NCBI GenBank assembly: GCA_022750335.1
Contig: JAKIVX010000002.1
Span: 1 to 53,441 of the forward strand
From: Thermoplasmata archaeon
GTDB taxonomy: Archaea > Thermoplasmatota > Thermoplasmata > Lutacidiplasmatales > UBA184
Length of the DNA: 53,441 nt
Direction: 5' to 3'
Below are positions 18,472 to 26,891 of the stretch, in pieces. Both the position numbers and the translations under genes were made by a program. The notes under the pieces are model-generated. The model was not told the DNA's origin. It saw only the letters and a program-made list of their open reading frames with translations, and did no database searches. Every line of letters begins with the position of its first letter. Within the stretch, counting starts at the first letter, position 1.

Positions 18472-19079
18472 GGTTCTGTACCGGTCGCGATCGCCCAGAG
18501 GTCGACCGAGATCGGCACCCGAGCGTGCGTGTGGTGCGGGAACGTCCGCGCCAGGCTCCACGCGACGGGATGCGTCTCGATGATACGGGCGCCGCGTGCG
18601 ACCGCCCGACGCGCTATAAAGGTTCGGGAGTCGGAAAGCGCGAACGCGTAAACCGCGCGGTGGGCGCGGTCCAGCGCCACGTCCCAGAACGGCCGGTCGG
18701 CGTGACGCCGCTGGGCCCCGAAGGGCGGGTTCATGACGACCACGTCGCTCGAGCCCGTCCACCGCGCGACGTCCGACTCGTGCCACGCGACCGAAACGCC
18801 GGCGGCCCGGGCTGCTTCCCGCGCGAGCTCGAGCGCGGCCGGGTCCGCGTCGACCCCCACCACGGGGCCGGCGCCCACGAGAGCGGCGCCGATCGCCAGC
18901 CGTCCCGTGCCGCAGCCGAGGTCGGTCACCGAGGCTCCCTCGAGGCCGGTGAGACGCACCGCGGTGTCGAGCAGGTCGGCCGCGGCCTCTGCCGGCGTGA
19001 CGACCTGTTCGAGCTCCGAACGCGGCCGAACGAACGGCGGGACCGCCTCGATCTCGCGCACGAGTTCGGAGCGGCGCAT
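18468..19079 (-). CDS. METTL5-like RNA methyltransferase
   Basis: A 203-residue SAM-dependent methyltransferase. Motif I is TDLGCGTGRL at about residue 52. Acidic motif II follows (VGVDADPAAL), and the catalytic tetrapeptide block MNPPFGAQRR is at about 117. NPPF with a nearby HADRPFWD is typical of the archaeal METTL5-type N6-adenine rRNA methylase group. The family link is known; the exact RNA site is inference. First protein gene after the tRNA, and coupled to csl4. Confidence 0.85.
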   Translation of the reverse strand: MRRSELVREIEAVPPFVRPRSELEQVVTPAEAAADLLDTAVRLTGLEGASVTDLGCGTGRLAIGAALVGAGPVVGVDADPAALELAREAARAAGVSVAWHESDVARWTGSSDVVVMNPPFGAQRRHADRPFWDVALDRAHRAVYAFALSDSRTFIARRAVARGARIIETHPVAWSLARTFPHHTHARVPISVDLWAIATGTEP

Positions 19080-19139
19080 GACGACCTCACTCCCCCGGGG
19101 CGGAAGACGGTCGCGTCCGGGCGCGCTGGGGGGCGGCGA

Positions 19140-19245
19140 TGCGGGGAGCCGGATTCGAACCGGCGAACGCCTTACGCGACAGGATCTCTTCGCCGGAGCT
19201 CCGGCATTTAAGTCCTGCGCCGTTTCCGGGCTTGGCTATCCCCGC
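19140..19245 (-). tRNA. tRNA-Leu (anticodon UAA), intron-containing
   Basis: On the minus strand a class II tRNA folds completely. The acceptor stem is GCGGGGA/TCCCCGC with discriminator A. The D-arm has the GG pair, the anticodon stem is CAGGA/TCCTG, the long variable arm is CGC-GTAAG-GCG, and the T-arm is GCCGG-TTCGAAT-CCGGC. The anticodon is TAA at 19210-19208. A 21-base intron occupies 19186-19206. No CCA is encoded. The mature length is about 85 bases. It begins five bases after the stop of the PRC-barrel gene and precedes the methyltransferase operon. Confidence 0.93.
19186..19206 (-). other. tRNA intron at canonical position 37/38 with bulge-helix-bulge motif
   Basis: The intron sits after base 37. 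A helix CTTA/GAAG (last pair A-G mismatched) is flanked by two three-base bulges, AAT on the 5' side and AGA on the 3' side. An intron hairpin GCCGG-AGCT-CCGGC closes it. This is the substrate form of archaeal splicing endonuclease. The exons would then be sealed by RtcB. Confidence 0.88.
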
Positions 19246-19249
19246 GGGG

Positions 19250-19552
19250 CTAGCGGACGGCCGTGACGGCCGTCGCTTCCTCGGCCTTCGCCGGACGCGC
19301 GGCGGCCTTCTTGACCGATACGCGGCGGGGGAAGTACTTCAGGAGCACGACGTCGTTCACGGCCGCGACCCAGCGATACGGGACGCTCGTGGGACGGGAG
19401 TCCTCCACTAACATCGGACTGGTCTCGTCGACGTAGATGCCGTCGATCTTGGCCGCCTCGACGTCGACGATCACGTTGTCGACCTCGCCGAGAAGGCGTC
19501 CGTCGGGCGTGTAGATTTGGCGACCCATCAGTTCGGTCATCTCGACGAGCAT
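19250..19552 (-). CDS. PRC-barrel domain protein
   Basis: A 100-residue protein. Residues 1-75 form one PRC barrel: LMGRQIYTPDGRLLGEVDN, then IDGIYVD, then VPYRWVAAVNDVVLL. A basic, alanine-rich tail of about 25 residues follows. Short archaeal PRC-barrel proteins are known partners of SepF in cell division (CdpB) and are also found near RNA-processing genes. Which role applies here cannot be read from sequence. A TATA-like CATAAG lies about 40 bases upstream. The tRNA-Leu follows at once and may share its transcript. Confidence 0.8.
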   Translation of the reverse strand: MLVEMTELMGRQIYTPDGRLLGEVDNVIVDVEAAKIDGIYVDETSPMLVEDSRPTSVPYRWVAAVNDVVLLKYFPRRVSVKKAAARPAKAEEATAVTAVR

Positions 19553-19647
19553 GGACTATTCCCGAAGGCGGCCGACGCGGTTCTCCCTTCTTATGCCTTT
19601 GGGCGGAGCCGCACCCCGCCGGCCCTCGAGGGAACCGTCCGCGCCCC

Positions 19648-20889
19648 CTAGAACGACAGCGTCTCCCCCAACCGCACCCGCGGGTCCAGGTAGGCGATGA
19701 GGAAGTCGGCGATCACGTTCGCGATCACGACCATGAAGGTGAGCGTGAGCGTGGCCCCGGTGATCATCGCAAAGTCGATCCCCCCGCTGCCGCCGGCCCC
19801 GCCGGCGGCGAGGGCCACCATGAGCCCGACCCCGTTCGAATTGAACAGGAACTCGGCGATCGGCAACCAACCGAAGAACGTGGCGAACGAGACCGCGAGG
19901 ACGGTCACGGTCATCGTGTTCGAGTTCCGGGCCACCTGCCGATGGAGGATGGTCTTCTCCGAGACCCCCTGGGCGCGCGCGGTCCGGACGTAGTCGAGGT
20001 TCATCACCTCAAGGGAACTGTTCCGGACGTAGCGGAGGATGAGGCCCAAGTGGGCGAATGCGATCACGATCGCCGGCAGGACGAGCCGGAGGACCGAGTC
20101 GGCCCCCAGCCAGGGTTCTCCGTTGAGGAAGGCATCGACCGTGGGGAACCCGGTGGGATGACTGATGACGCCGAACGAGAGCCAGGAGGGGTATTGATTG
20201 CCGACGAAGCAGAGCTGGTTTGGCCACGACCCCTGGAACTCGGCCCAGGTCGGCTCACCGAGGGGGCACCACGGGTACCGGGCGAAATATCCGGTGTGAC
20301 TGCCCACCGTAATGACGCAGAGGACGAGCAGCAGCGAGCCGAGCAGGTACGTGGGGACCGCGAACCCGGAGAACGAGATCGCGCGGACGGCCTGGTCTGC
20401 CGGTTGGTTGCGTCGGGAGGCCGCGAGTCGTCCGAGCGGGAACGCCACCGCGACGACGATCCCCATCGCGAGCGCGATGAGCTCGAGCGTGTACGGGAGG
20501 AACCATCCGAGGACCTCCGTCACCGGTTGGCCCGCGGCTTCCGGGAAAAGCGCGGCGATCGTGCTGGCGTTGTCGACATACCCCCAGTGCCCGGTGAAGA
20601 TGTTTCCGATGTAGTGGAGCCATTGGACCGGGATGGGCATGTTCAGACCCGACCGATTGAGGAACCGGTAGTAGACCGGATTGTAGCACTGTTGGTACTG
20701 GTGGGGCGGAAGACAGGGCGCGGTCGGCTGGTAGATGTCCGGGTTCCGCGGGCTGGGAGAGCCGTACATCGCGGTCAACTGGGTGGGGATCGGCAGCGAA
20801 CTGTTGAGCAGGAACGTGACGGTCATCACTCCGAGGATGACGGGGATGAGGAGAAGCACCCGTCGGAGCAGATAGACCGACAACCGCAC
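19648..20889 (-). CDS. Solitary peptide ABC transporter permease, DppB type (paralogue 1)
   Basis: A 413-residue permease with six hydrophobic segments. The first is LLRRVLLLIPVILGVMTVTF. The cytoplasmic EAA-like loop is NLDYVRTARAQGVSE with HRQVARNS after it, and AYLDPRVRLG lies at the C-terminus. It is longer than usual DppB (about 310-340) because of two enlarged outside loops with cysteines, also seen in the paralogue at 28333-29568. No permease partner, ATPase or binding protein adjoins it. The GTG at 20889 follows a TATA box by 27 bases. It may pair with DppC of the main system or with partners elsewhere. Confidence 0.88.
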   Translation of the reverse strand: MRLSVYLLRRVLLLIPVILGVMTVTFLLNSSLPIPTQLTAMYGSPSPRNPDIYQPTAPCLPPHQYQQCYNPVYYRFLNRSGLNMPIPVQWLHYIGNIFTGHWGYVDNASTIAALFPEAAGQPVTEVLGWFLPYTLELIALAMGIVVAVAFPLGRLAASRRNQPADQAVRAISFSGFAVPTYLLGSLLLVLCVITVGSHTGYFARYPWCPLGEPTWAEFQGSWPNQLCFVGNQYPSWLSFGVISHPTGFPTVDAFLNGEPWLGADSVLRLVLPAIVIAFAHLGLILRYVRNSSLEVMNLDYVRTARAQGVSEKTILHRQVARNSNTMTVTVLAVSFATFFGWLPIAEFLFNSNGVGLMVALAAGGAGGSGGIDFAMITGATLTLTFMVVIANVIADFLIAYLDPRVRLGETLSF

Positions 20890-20910
20890 GGCCGAGTCAG
20901 GACCGGGCCT

Positions 20911-20920
20911 CCCTTTTTAC
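20911..20920 (-). promoter_or_regulatory. TATA box for the solitary dppB
   Basis: The minus strand reads GTAAAAAGGG, centred about 27 bases before the GTG start at 20889. It shows that this gene is transcribed independently of the upstream ligase. Confidence 0.5.
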
Positions 20921-20983
20921 CTGATGGGAAACCCGCCGGCGGCCCCTCCCCGGGAGCCTTCTCGTCCGGCAGCCGGTCCGGAT

Positions 20984-22762
20984 CTAGCTGTCCGAAGTCC
21001 CCGCCGCCTGACGGACCTGCGATCGGTACATGTGGAGGAGCTCCGCGGTCGTGGTCGCGTCCGTCGGGCCCTTCTCTTCCCGGATCCGGCCCGTGAATCG
21101 GGGGAACCGCAGCGCGAAGCCGACGCCCGCGCGGACCGCCCCGAGCCCGGCCGGATGGACCGGGCTCAACGTCAGTTCGGCCCCCCGGACCTCGAGGACC
21201 AGCCCCGGCCGGAACCAGTGGTCGGGGACCAGGCTGGAGGCGACCTCGGCGGGCTTCTCGTCGGTTCGGAACGGCGCGAGGCGCCGTGGCATCTCTGCGA
21301 GGGCGGCATCATCGAACCCGCTCCCGACCTTGCAGAACGACTCGAACCGGTCGCGGGTGGCGTCGTAGGCCGCGAGGAGGAACGCCCCGTAGTGACCGGC
21401 CCGGCGGCCCCGCCCCGGAAACGCTCCGACGACGACGCCGTCGATCGAGTCGGTGAGGCCGACCGTGTAGTCGCGCTTGTACTTGATCCACCAGTACCCG
21501 CGGGCCCCGGCCCGGTACCCGCTGCCGGCGGCGACCGATTTGGCCATGAGACCCTCGCCGCCGGCGGCGACCGCCTCGTCCAGGAAGGCGGTCGCTTCGT
21601 CCGCGGTCGTCACGATCCGTTGCGTTGCGAGACGGACCCGCTCGTTGGGTCGAACGATCGATTCGAGCGTGGCGCGGCGTTCGGGGAGGTCGAGTTCCCA
21701 GACCGCGGTGCCGCCGGCGAGGAGCACATCAAAGAGGAAGAGGCATACCGGGATCTCTTCCTGGGCCTGGGCCAGGTCGTGCTTGCGTCCCCGCCGCCGG
21801 GAGACCTCCTGGAACGGCTGGATCTCGTCGGTCTCGAGGTCGATGGGGACGCACTCTCCCTCGACGATGGCGGGCAGGGAGTGGAGCGCCTTAGGAAGCT
21901 CGCGCACGAGCTCGGGGAACTGGGCGGATGTCTCCTCGAGCCGACGGGAGAAGAGGCGGACCGTCCCGTCCGCCGCCACGTGGGCCTGCATCCGCAGTCC
22001 GTCGTACTTGTATTCCACGGCGGCCCGCCCTTCCATGCGCTCGAGGACGGCCGCGAGGGTGGGCTCCCGTTCGGCGAGCATCGGGCGGACCGGACGCCCC
22101 ACTTGGAGCTGGATCGTCGCGAGGCCGTCGAGGCTTCCCGCGACGAGGGCCCCCGCGACGAGGCCGAGGTCGCTTGACAGGTTGAACGCCGCTTCGATCC
22201 GGGTGCGGGCGGCCTTCGAGCCATCGGCGAACACCACGGCCAGCGCGTCGAGGATCGTCATCTCCCGCACACCCACGCGGAGCGTGCCGAGGACGAACCG
22301 CACGAGGAACTTCCCCTCGACCGGAGTGGCCCGGCCCAGTAGTTCCGTGAGGACGCGCACCTTCGTCTCCTGGGACCCCGGACCGTTCGCCGCGGCGATC
22401 CGTTCGAGTTCGGAGTACACCTGGGCGACCGTCAGCGGGTCGTCCGCGACGAGACGGGGGCGCTCGGTGAGGAGCTGGACGACCACGAGGCCCAGATCCC
22501 CCGCCTCCTTCGCGCGACGGGCGACGTCCGGCTCCGGCGTGTGGGTCGCGACGCCGACCGCCTTGCGCGCAAGGGAGTCGGCGACGCCGAGCTCCACTCC
22601 CTCGTACTCGGGGCGGAGCATCCCCTGCGAGAGGTAGAGCACTCGGTCGAGCTCGGGCGGCTTGAGCGGTCGGAACAGGTCCGCGAGGATCGCCCGCATC
22701 TCGAGGCGTTTTGGCGTCCCCTCGAGCCGCTCGTACGCGGCCGCGAGTTCAGCGAACTGCAT
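20984..22762 (-). CDS. lig: ATP-dependent DNA ligase
   Basis: The replicative-type archaeal ligase, 592 residues. It has an N-terminal DNA-binding domain (about 1-215), then the adenylation domain with the nucleotide-accepting Lys252 in EYKYDGLRMQ. Next come the ligase motifs FSRRLEETS, GECVPID, FDVLL, GEGLMAKS and YWWIKYKRDY, and a C-terminal OB domain ending near ALRFPRFTGRIREEKGP. The ATG at 22762 overlaps the end of the upstream rpe gene by 14 bases, so the two are coupled. Confidence 0.96.
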   Translation of the reverse strand: MQFAELAAAYERLEGTPKRLEMRAILADLFRPLKPPELDRVLYLSQGMLRPEYEGVELGVADSLARKAVGVATHTPEPDVARRAKEAGDLGLVVVQLLTERPRLVADDPLTVAQVYSELERIAAANGPGSQETKVRVLTELLGRATPVEGKFLVRFVLGTLRVGVREMTILDALAVVFADGSKAARTRIEAAFNLSSDLGLVAGALVAGSLDGLATIQLQVGRPVRPMLAEREPTLAAVLERMEGRAAVEYKYDGLRMQAHVAADGTVRLFSRRLEETSAQFPELVRELPKALHSLPAIVEGECVPIDLETDEIQPFQEVSRRRGRKHDLAQAQEEIPVCLFLFDVLLAGGTAVWELDLPERRATLESIVRPNERVRLATQRIVTTADEATAFLDEAVAAGGEGLMAKSVAAGSGYRAGARGYWWIKYKRDYTVGLTDSIDGVVVGAFPGRGRRAGHYGAFLLAAYDATRDRFESFCKVGSGFDDAALAEMPRRLAPFRTDEKPAEVASSLVPDHWFRPGLVLEVRGAELTLSPVHPAGLGAVRAGVGFALRFPRFTGRIREEKGPTDATTTAELLHMYRSQVRQAAGTSDS

Positions 22763-23444
22763 CGCGGGCCCCCCGGACCGCGGCTTCCCGGAGGCGGCGA
22801 AGGTTTTCCGCCACCGGGACGTCGTTGAAGACGGAGTTCCCGCAGACGAAGAACGAGGCGCCCGCCGCCGCCGAGGGAACGATCGTCTCGGAAGTGATGC
22901 CCCCGTCGATCGAGACCTCAGCGCGGCTGCCCAGCGCGCGCAACCGCCGACGGGCCGCCTCCACCTTCGGGAGGACCTCGGGCCGGAACTTTTGCCCGGA
23001 GAATCCGGGTTCAACGCTCATCACAAGGATCTGCTCGACCCGGTCCGCCAGGGTTTCGATCGCGGAGAACGGCGTAGCGGGGCGGATCGCCACCCCCGCC
23101 GCCGCCCCGACACGGTGGATCTCGCGGATCGTGGCCTCGGGGTCGGAGCGTGCCTCGACGTGAAAGACCAGCGTGTCGCCTCCCGCGGTGCGGAACGCCT
23201 CCACATACCGGAGCGGCTCTTCGATCATGAGATGGACGTCCAGGGGCAACCGGGTCCGGGCCCGGACCGCGCTCACGAGCGCCGGCCCGAAGGAAAGGTT
23301 CGGTACGAAGTGGCCGTCCATCACATCGAGGTGGAGCGCGTCCGCCCCGCCCGCTTCGGCCGCTCGGACCGCGTCGCCCAGCGCGCCGAAATCGGCACTG
23401 AGGAGGGACGGTGCGAGCCGGACGCGGAGGTCGGCCTCGGGCAC
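22749..23444 (-). CDS. rpe: Ribulose-phosphate 3-epimerase
   Basis: A TIM-barrel enzyme interconverting ribulose 5-phosphate and xylulose 5-phosphate. The 231-residue protein has LAPSLLSADF, the metal block HLDVMDGHFVPNLSFGP, DVHLMIEEP, VMSVEPGFSGQKF and EVSIDGGI, all family signatures with the catalytic aspartates present. Leaderless from a TATA box 24 bases upstream. It implies a non-oxidative pentose phosphate route. Ribulose 5-phosphate is also the RibB substrate. Confidence 0.95.
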   Translation of the reverse strand: MPEADLRVRLAPSLLSADFGALGDAVRAAEAGGADALHLDVMDGHFVPNLSFGPALVSAVRARTRLPLDVHLMIEEPLRYVEAFRTAGGDTLVFHVEARSDPEATIREIHRVGAAAGVAIRPATPFSAIETLADRVEQILVMSVEPGFSGQKFRPEVLPKVEAARRRLRALGSRAEVSIDGGITSETIVPSAAAGASFFVCGNSVFNDVPVAENLRRLREAAVRGARDAVR

Positions 23445-23463
23445 GGGGTTCGCAGGACGGCTC

Positions 23464-23473
23464 CCTATTTAGG
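23464..23473 (-). promoter_or_regulatory. TATA box for the rpe-lig transcript
   Basis: The minus strand reads CTAAATAG, centred about 24 bases before the ATG at 23444. Confidence 0.5.
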
Positions 23474-23494
23474 GCACCGTTCGGAGGAGCTTCC

Positions 23495-23947
23495 CTAGGC
23501 GAATTCCTTCGGGTTGGTTCCTTCGGGACCGAGGGCGGCCCGGCCCAGGGTGCGGACGGTCGTTCCCTCGGGGGTCCATCGGCCGAACTCGGTGAGGCGG
23601 AGCCAGGTGGGTTGGAAGCCGCCTCGGACCGGACGGCCCAGGTCCGAACGGAACCAGAGGTACCGCCAGGACAACAGCTCGAGATAGGTCGCCGGAATCA
23701 GGCCCAGCAACCCCACCCAAAGGAGGCCGGCTTCGATACCGGCTCCGACGATCCAAGTGTCGAAGATGAGGAACAGGAGTCCCATCCACCATTTCGCGCC
23801 ATCGAACAGGAACCACTCCTTCCAGGGAGGCCCGGGGTCGAGCAGCGCCCGCCGCTTCTCGTCGACGACCTGCTCGAGCCGTTCGCGGTAGTCGAACTCC
23901 TCGTCCGGAGTACCTTCTTCGGAGGGCGAGAGATTCGGGGACCGCAT
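23495..23947 (-). CDS. Small membrane protein of unknown function, end of the dpp operon
   Basis: 150 residues. A charged N-terminal region (about 1-45, acidic and probably helical) is followed by two hydrophobic segments at about 52-70 and 73-92 and a cytoplasmic-looking C-terminal part with tryptophans. No family recognised. It starts 18 bases after the dppF stop on the same strand, so it is probably co-transcribed with the peptide transporter. An accessory role there is inference only. Confidence 0.6.
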   Translation of the reverse strand: MRSPNLSPSEEGTPDEEFDYRERLEQVVDEKRRALLDPGPPWKEWFLFDGAKWWMGLLFLIFDTWIVGAGIEAGLLWVGLLGLIPATYLELLSWRYLWFRSDLGRPVRGGFQPTWLRLTEFGRWTPEGTTVRTLGRAALGPEGTNPKEFA

Positions 23948-23965
23948 CGTCCAGCCCCGGGCGGT

Positions 23966-25195
23966 CTACGACGCCCCGCCCGGCGACGAGAGCGCCGCGG
24001 CCCGCGGCGTTTCCATCCCGCCGTGGCCGATTGGGGTCATGGTCGCCGGGGCGGCGCCCGAGTACGCCTCCGGGTATAGATGACACGCGACGAAGTGATT
24101 GCGTCGGACCTCGAGCATCGGAGGGTCCACCTGGGAGCAGATCGGCATCACGGCCGGGCAGCGAGTGTGGAACCGGCACCCCGATGGCGGGGCCGCGGGA
24201 CTCGGCACGTCGCCCTGGAGGACGACCCGTTCGCGCTTCAACTCGGGATCGGGGATGGGGATCGCCGAGAGGAGCGCCTGGGTGTACGGGTGGAGGGGCT
24301 GCGTGAAGAGCGCGTTCGTTTCTGCCGTCTCGACCACCACGCCGAGATACATCACGACGACGCGGTGCGCCATGGCACGGACGACGGAGAGGTGGTGGGA
24401 GATGAACAGGTAGGCCAGCCGCTGCTCGGTCTGGAGCTTCTTCAAGATGTTGAGGATCTGGGCCTGGACCGAGACGTCGAGCGCGCTGGTCGGTTCGTCC
24501 AGGACGATGAACTCGGGCCGCAGAGCGAGGGCCCGGGCGATCCCGATCCGTTGCCGCTGTCCCCCCGAGAACTCGTGCGGGAACCGCCACTCGTGCTCGG
24601 GGTTGAGGCCGACGTCCTGGAGGAGCTCGGTCACCCGGGCCGCCCGTTGGGCGCGCGTTCCGGCGTGGTGGATCTCGAGCGGTTCCGCCAAGATGTCCTT
24701 CACGAGCATCCGGGGGCTCAGGGAACTGAACGGGTCCTGGAAGACGATCTGGAGCTTCCCCCGGAGCTTTCGCATCTTTCGGGCGGGTAGTCGGTAGAGG
24801 GAGTACTTGTCGGCCAGTGTATCGAGCTCGTTGAGAGCCCTTTGGGCCGCCGGCGAGGTCGGACGCGCCTTCCCATTGTTGTCGTCGCGGTTGATCGGGG
24901 GAAGCTGGGGGTAGAGCGTGTTCAGCCGGTCCTGGACCTCGGGGGGAGGCCGGTAGTAGGCGTGGCCCGAGGTCGGTTCGATGAGCCGCAGCAGCATCCG
25001 GCCGACCGTCGTCTTCCCGCAGCCCGACTCGCCGACGAGGCCGATCGTCTCGCCCTCGAAGATGTCGAGGCTGACACCATCGACCGCGCGGACGTCTCCG
25101 ACCCGCGTGCCGAAGAAACCGCCGCGGATGGGGAAGTACTTCCGGAGGTTCCGTACCGACAGGACGACGGGCGGCTCGCCTTCCGGTGTGCTCAC
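23966..25195 (-). CDS. dppF: Oligopeptide ABC transporter ATPase, DppF/OppF type, with insertion
   Basis: One of two ATPases driving peptide uptake. In its 409 residues: Walker A GESGCGKT (55-62), Q-loop in [13 protein letters not shown] (Gln153), signature [15 protein letters not shown] (about 209), Walker [13 protein letters not shown] and the H-loop in FISHHLSVV. The C-terminal oligopeptide-transporter region carries four cysteines ([16 protein letters not shown]) of the type that can bind an iron-sulfur cluster. About 60 extra residues, polar and partly helical, sit between Walker A and the Q-loop (about 84-140). It starts 16 bases after the dppD stop. Confidence 0.94.
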   Translation of the reverse strand: MSTPEGEPPVVLSVRNLRKYFPIRGGFFGTRVGDVRAVDGVSLDIFEGETIGLVGESGCGKTTVGRMLLRLIEPTSGHAYYRPPPEVQDRLNTLYPQLPPINRDDNNGKARPTSPAAQRALNELDTLADKYSLYRLPARKMRKLRGKLQIVFQDPFSSLSPRMLVKDILAEPLEIHHAGTRAQRAARVTELLQDVGLNPEHEWRFPHEFSGGQRQRIGIARALALRPEFIVLDEPTSALDVSVQAQILNILKKLQTEQRLAYLFISHHLSVVRAMAHRVVVMYLGVVVETAETNALFTQPLHPYTQALLSAIPIPDPELKRERVVLQGDVPSPAAPPSGCRFHTRCPAVMPICSQVDPPMLEVRRNHFVACHLYPEAYSGAAPATMTPIGHGGMETPRAAALSSPGGAS

Positions 25196-25211
25196 GACGA
25201 TCCTCCGGAGC

Positions 25212-26891
25212 TCAAGGAGTTGCGACCGGACCCTGATATAAATAGCACGCGACCGAATGATCCGGTCCCTCGAGCGTCATCGGAGGGGCCACCGTCTTGC
25301 ACACCGGCATCGCGTAGGGGCAGCGCGGATGGAACCGGCATCCCGACGGCGGGGTGATCAGGTTGGGCACCGAGCCGGGGATCGAGGCGAGCTCCTTCTC
25401 GGGTTGGTCGAGCCGGGGGATGGACGCGAGGAGGCCCTGGGCATAGGGGTGGAGCGGACGTCGGAAGACCTCGCGCACCGGGCCTTTCTCGATGATGCGT
25501 CCGGCGTACATCACCGCGACGCTGTCGGCCACTTCCGCGATGACGGCGAGGTCGTGCGTGATGAGGAGGATGGCGGTGCCGACCCGTTCTTTCAGGTCCC
25601 GCATCAACTCGAGAATCTGGGCCTGGATGGTCACGTCCAGCGCCGTGGTCGGTTCGTCGGCGATGAGCAGGTCGGGCTCCGAGGAGAGCGACATCGCGAT
25701 CATCACCCGCTGCAGCATCCCACCGGAGAGTTCGTGCGGGTAGCCCCGGGCCACTTGCACCGGGTTCGCGATCGAGACGCCCTCCAGCAGCCGGACGACC
25801 CGCCAGAATAGTTCGCGCTGGAGCGATCGGCCGCTGCGCCGCTTGATCCCCCAGAGCCGGTAATAGAAGTGAGTGAGGCGGAGCTGACCGGCCTGGCGCT
25901 TTAGGTTGAGCCGCGCGGTCGCGTGCGACTCGCGGTCCAGCATCTCCGACATGAAGACGTCGCTCAACTTCGCCTGGATCTCGAGGAGGTGGCGCTGGTA
26001 GGCGAGGTACCGACGGGCCGAGGCACCGAGCCGGATCCGGTCGAGCGAACGGCCGAGTTCCCGTCGCATCTCTTCCGGCCGGCTCGACGCGGCGCGTACG
26101 ATGTAGAACGCCTGGGTGCCGATCGAGCTGACGTTCGCGGCTTCCCCGAAGCGCTTCGCTGCCGCCCGGATCTCCTCCCGGCTTCCGCTGCGCGCCGCGT
26201 CCAGAAGTTGGGCCCCCGCCCGGCCGACGGCCGGAGAATCGGGGGTGGCCCTGAGCAACTCATTGATGATCTCGATGCCCCGGTGGAGTAGGAGAACCTC
26301 GCTCAGCTGGTCCCCGATCGAGAAGACCGGGTTCATCGCCTGGGTGGGTTCCTGGAAGATGGTGGATATTGACCGCCCTCGGACGGCGGAGAGGCGTTCG
26401 TTGGCGGCCTTGATGCGGCGGAAACTCCGCTTGACCTTCACCCGACCCGTGGTGCCGACCGGGGTGTAACTGGCCTCCTTGTCGAGACCCCACAGCAGGT
26501 CCGCGCCCTGAAAGACGACCTCCCCGCTCATGATCCGCCCGGGGGGATCCGAGATGAGGCGCGTGATGGAGAACGCGGTGACGCTCTTGCCGCAACCGGT
26601 CTCCCCTACCAGGCCGACCGTCTCGCCGCGATGTACGCGGAACGTCACTCCGTCGAGGGCCTTCACGACCCCGTCGTACGTGTAGAAGTAGGTGACGAGG
26701 TCCTTGACCCGGAGGATCGTCCGCTCGTCCTCGGATTGGGAGGACGCGTCGGAAGGGGCTTCCGGCGCCCCGCTCTGGATCGGCGCCGCGTCCGCCCGGG
26801 TCTGCGGCAGGGGGTCGGTCGCCTTCGGATTTGATGCGATCGCTCCTGCCACTGAAATCACCTCACCGCCGAAGGCGGGGGTCGAGGGCAT
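25212..26891 (-). CDS. dppD: Oligopeptide ABC transporter ATPase, DppD/OppD type, with large helical insertion
   Basis: The partner ATPase, 559 residues against about 330 in the usual family. Walker A is GETGCGKS (96-103), the Q-loop Gln180 is in [15 protein letters not shown], the signature LSGGMLQRV is at 388, Walker B is DLLIADEP (407-414) and the H-loop is His446. Cysteines at 518, 524, 531 and 549 match the C-terminal cluster-type motif. Extra parts: a 55-residue N-terminal tail, about 35 residues near 135-170, and about 155 mostly helical residues (about 205-362) between Q-loop and signature. That is the helical domain that contacts the permease. Its start overlaps the dppC end by 29 bases. 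Confidence 0.93.
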   Translation of the reverse strand: MPSTPAFGGEVISVAGAIASNPKATDPLPQTRADAAPIQSGAPEAPSDASSQSEDERTILRVKDLVTYFYTYDGVVKALDGVTFRVHRGETVGLVGETGCGKSVTAFSITRLISDPPGRIMSGEVVFQGADLLWGLDKEASYTPVGTTGRVKVKRSFRRIKAANERLSAVRGRSISTIFQEPTQAMNPVFSIGDQLSEVLLLHRGIEIINELLRATPDSPAVGRAGAQLLDAARSGSREEIRAAAKRFGEAANVSSIGTQAFYIVRAASSRPEEMRRELGRSLDRIRLGASARRYLAYQRHLLEIQAKLSDVFMSEMLDRESHATARLNLKRQAGQLRLTHFYYRLWGIKRRSGRSLQRELFWRVVRLLEGVSIANPVQVARGYPHELSGGMLQRVMIAMSLSSEPDLLIADEPTTALDVTIQAQILELMRDLKERVGTAILLITHDLAVIAEVADSVAVMYAGRIIEKGPVREVFRRPLHPYAQGLLASIPRLDQPEKELASIPGSVPNLITPPSGCRFHPRCPYAMPVCKTVAPPMTLEGPDHSVACYLYQGPVATP

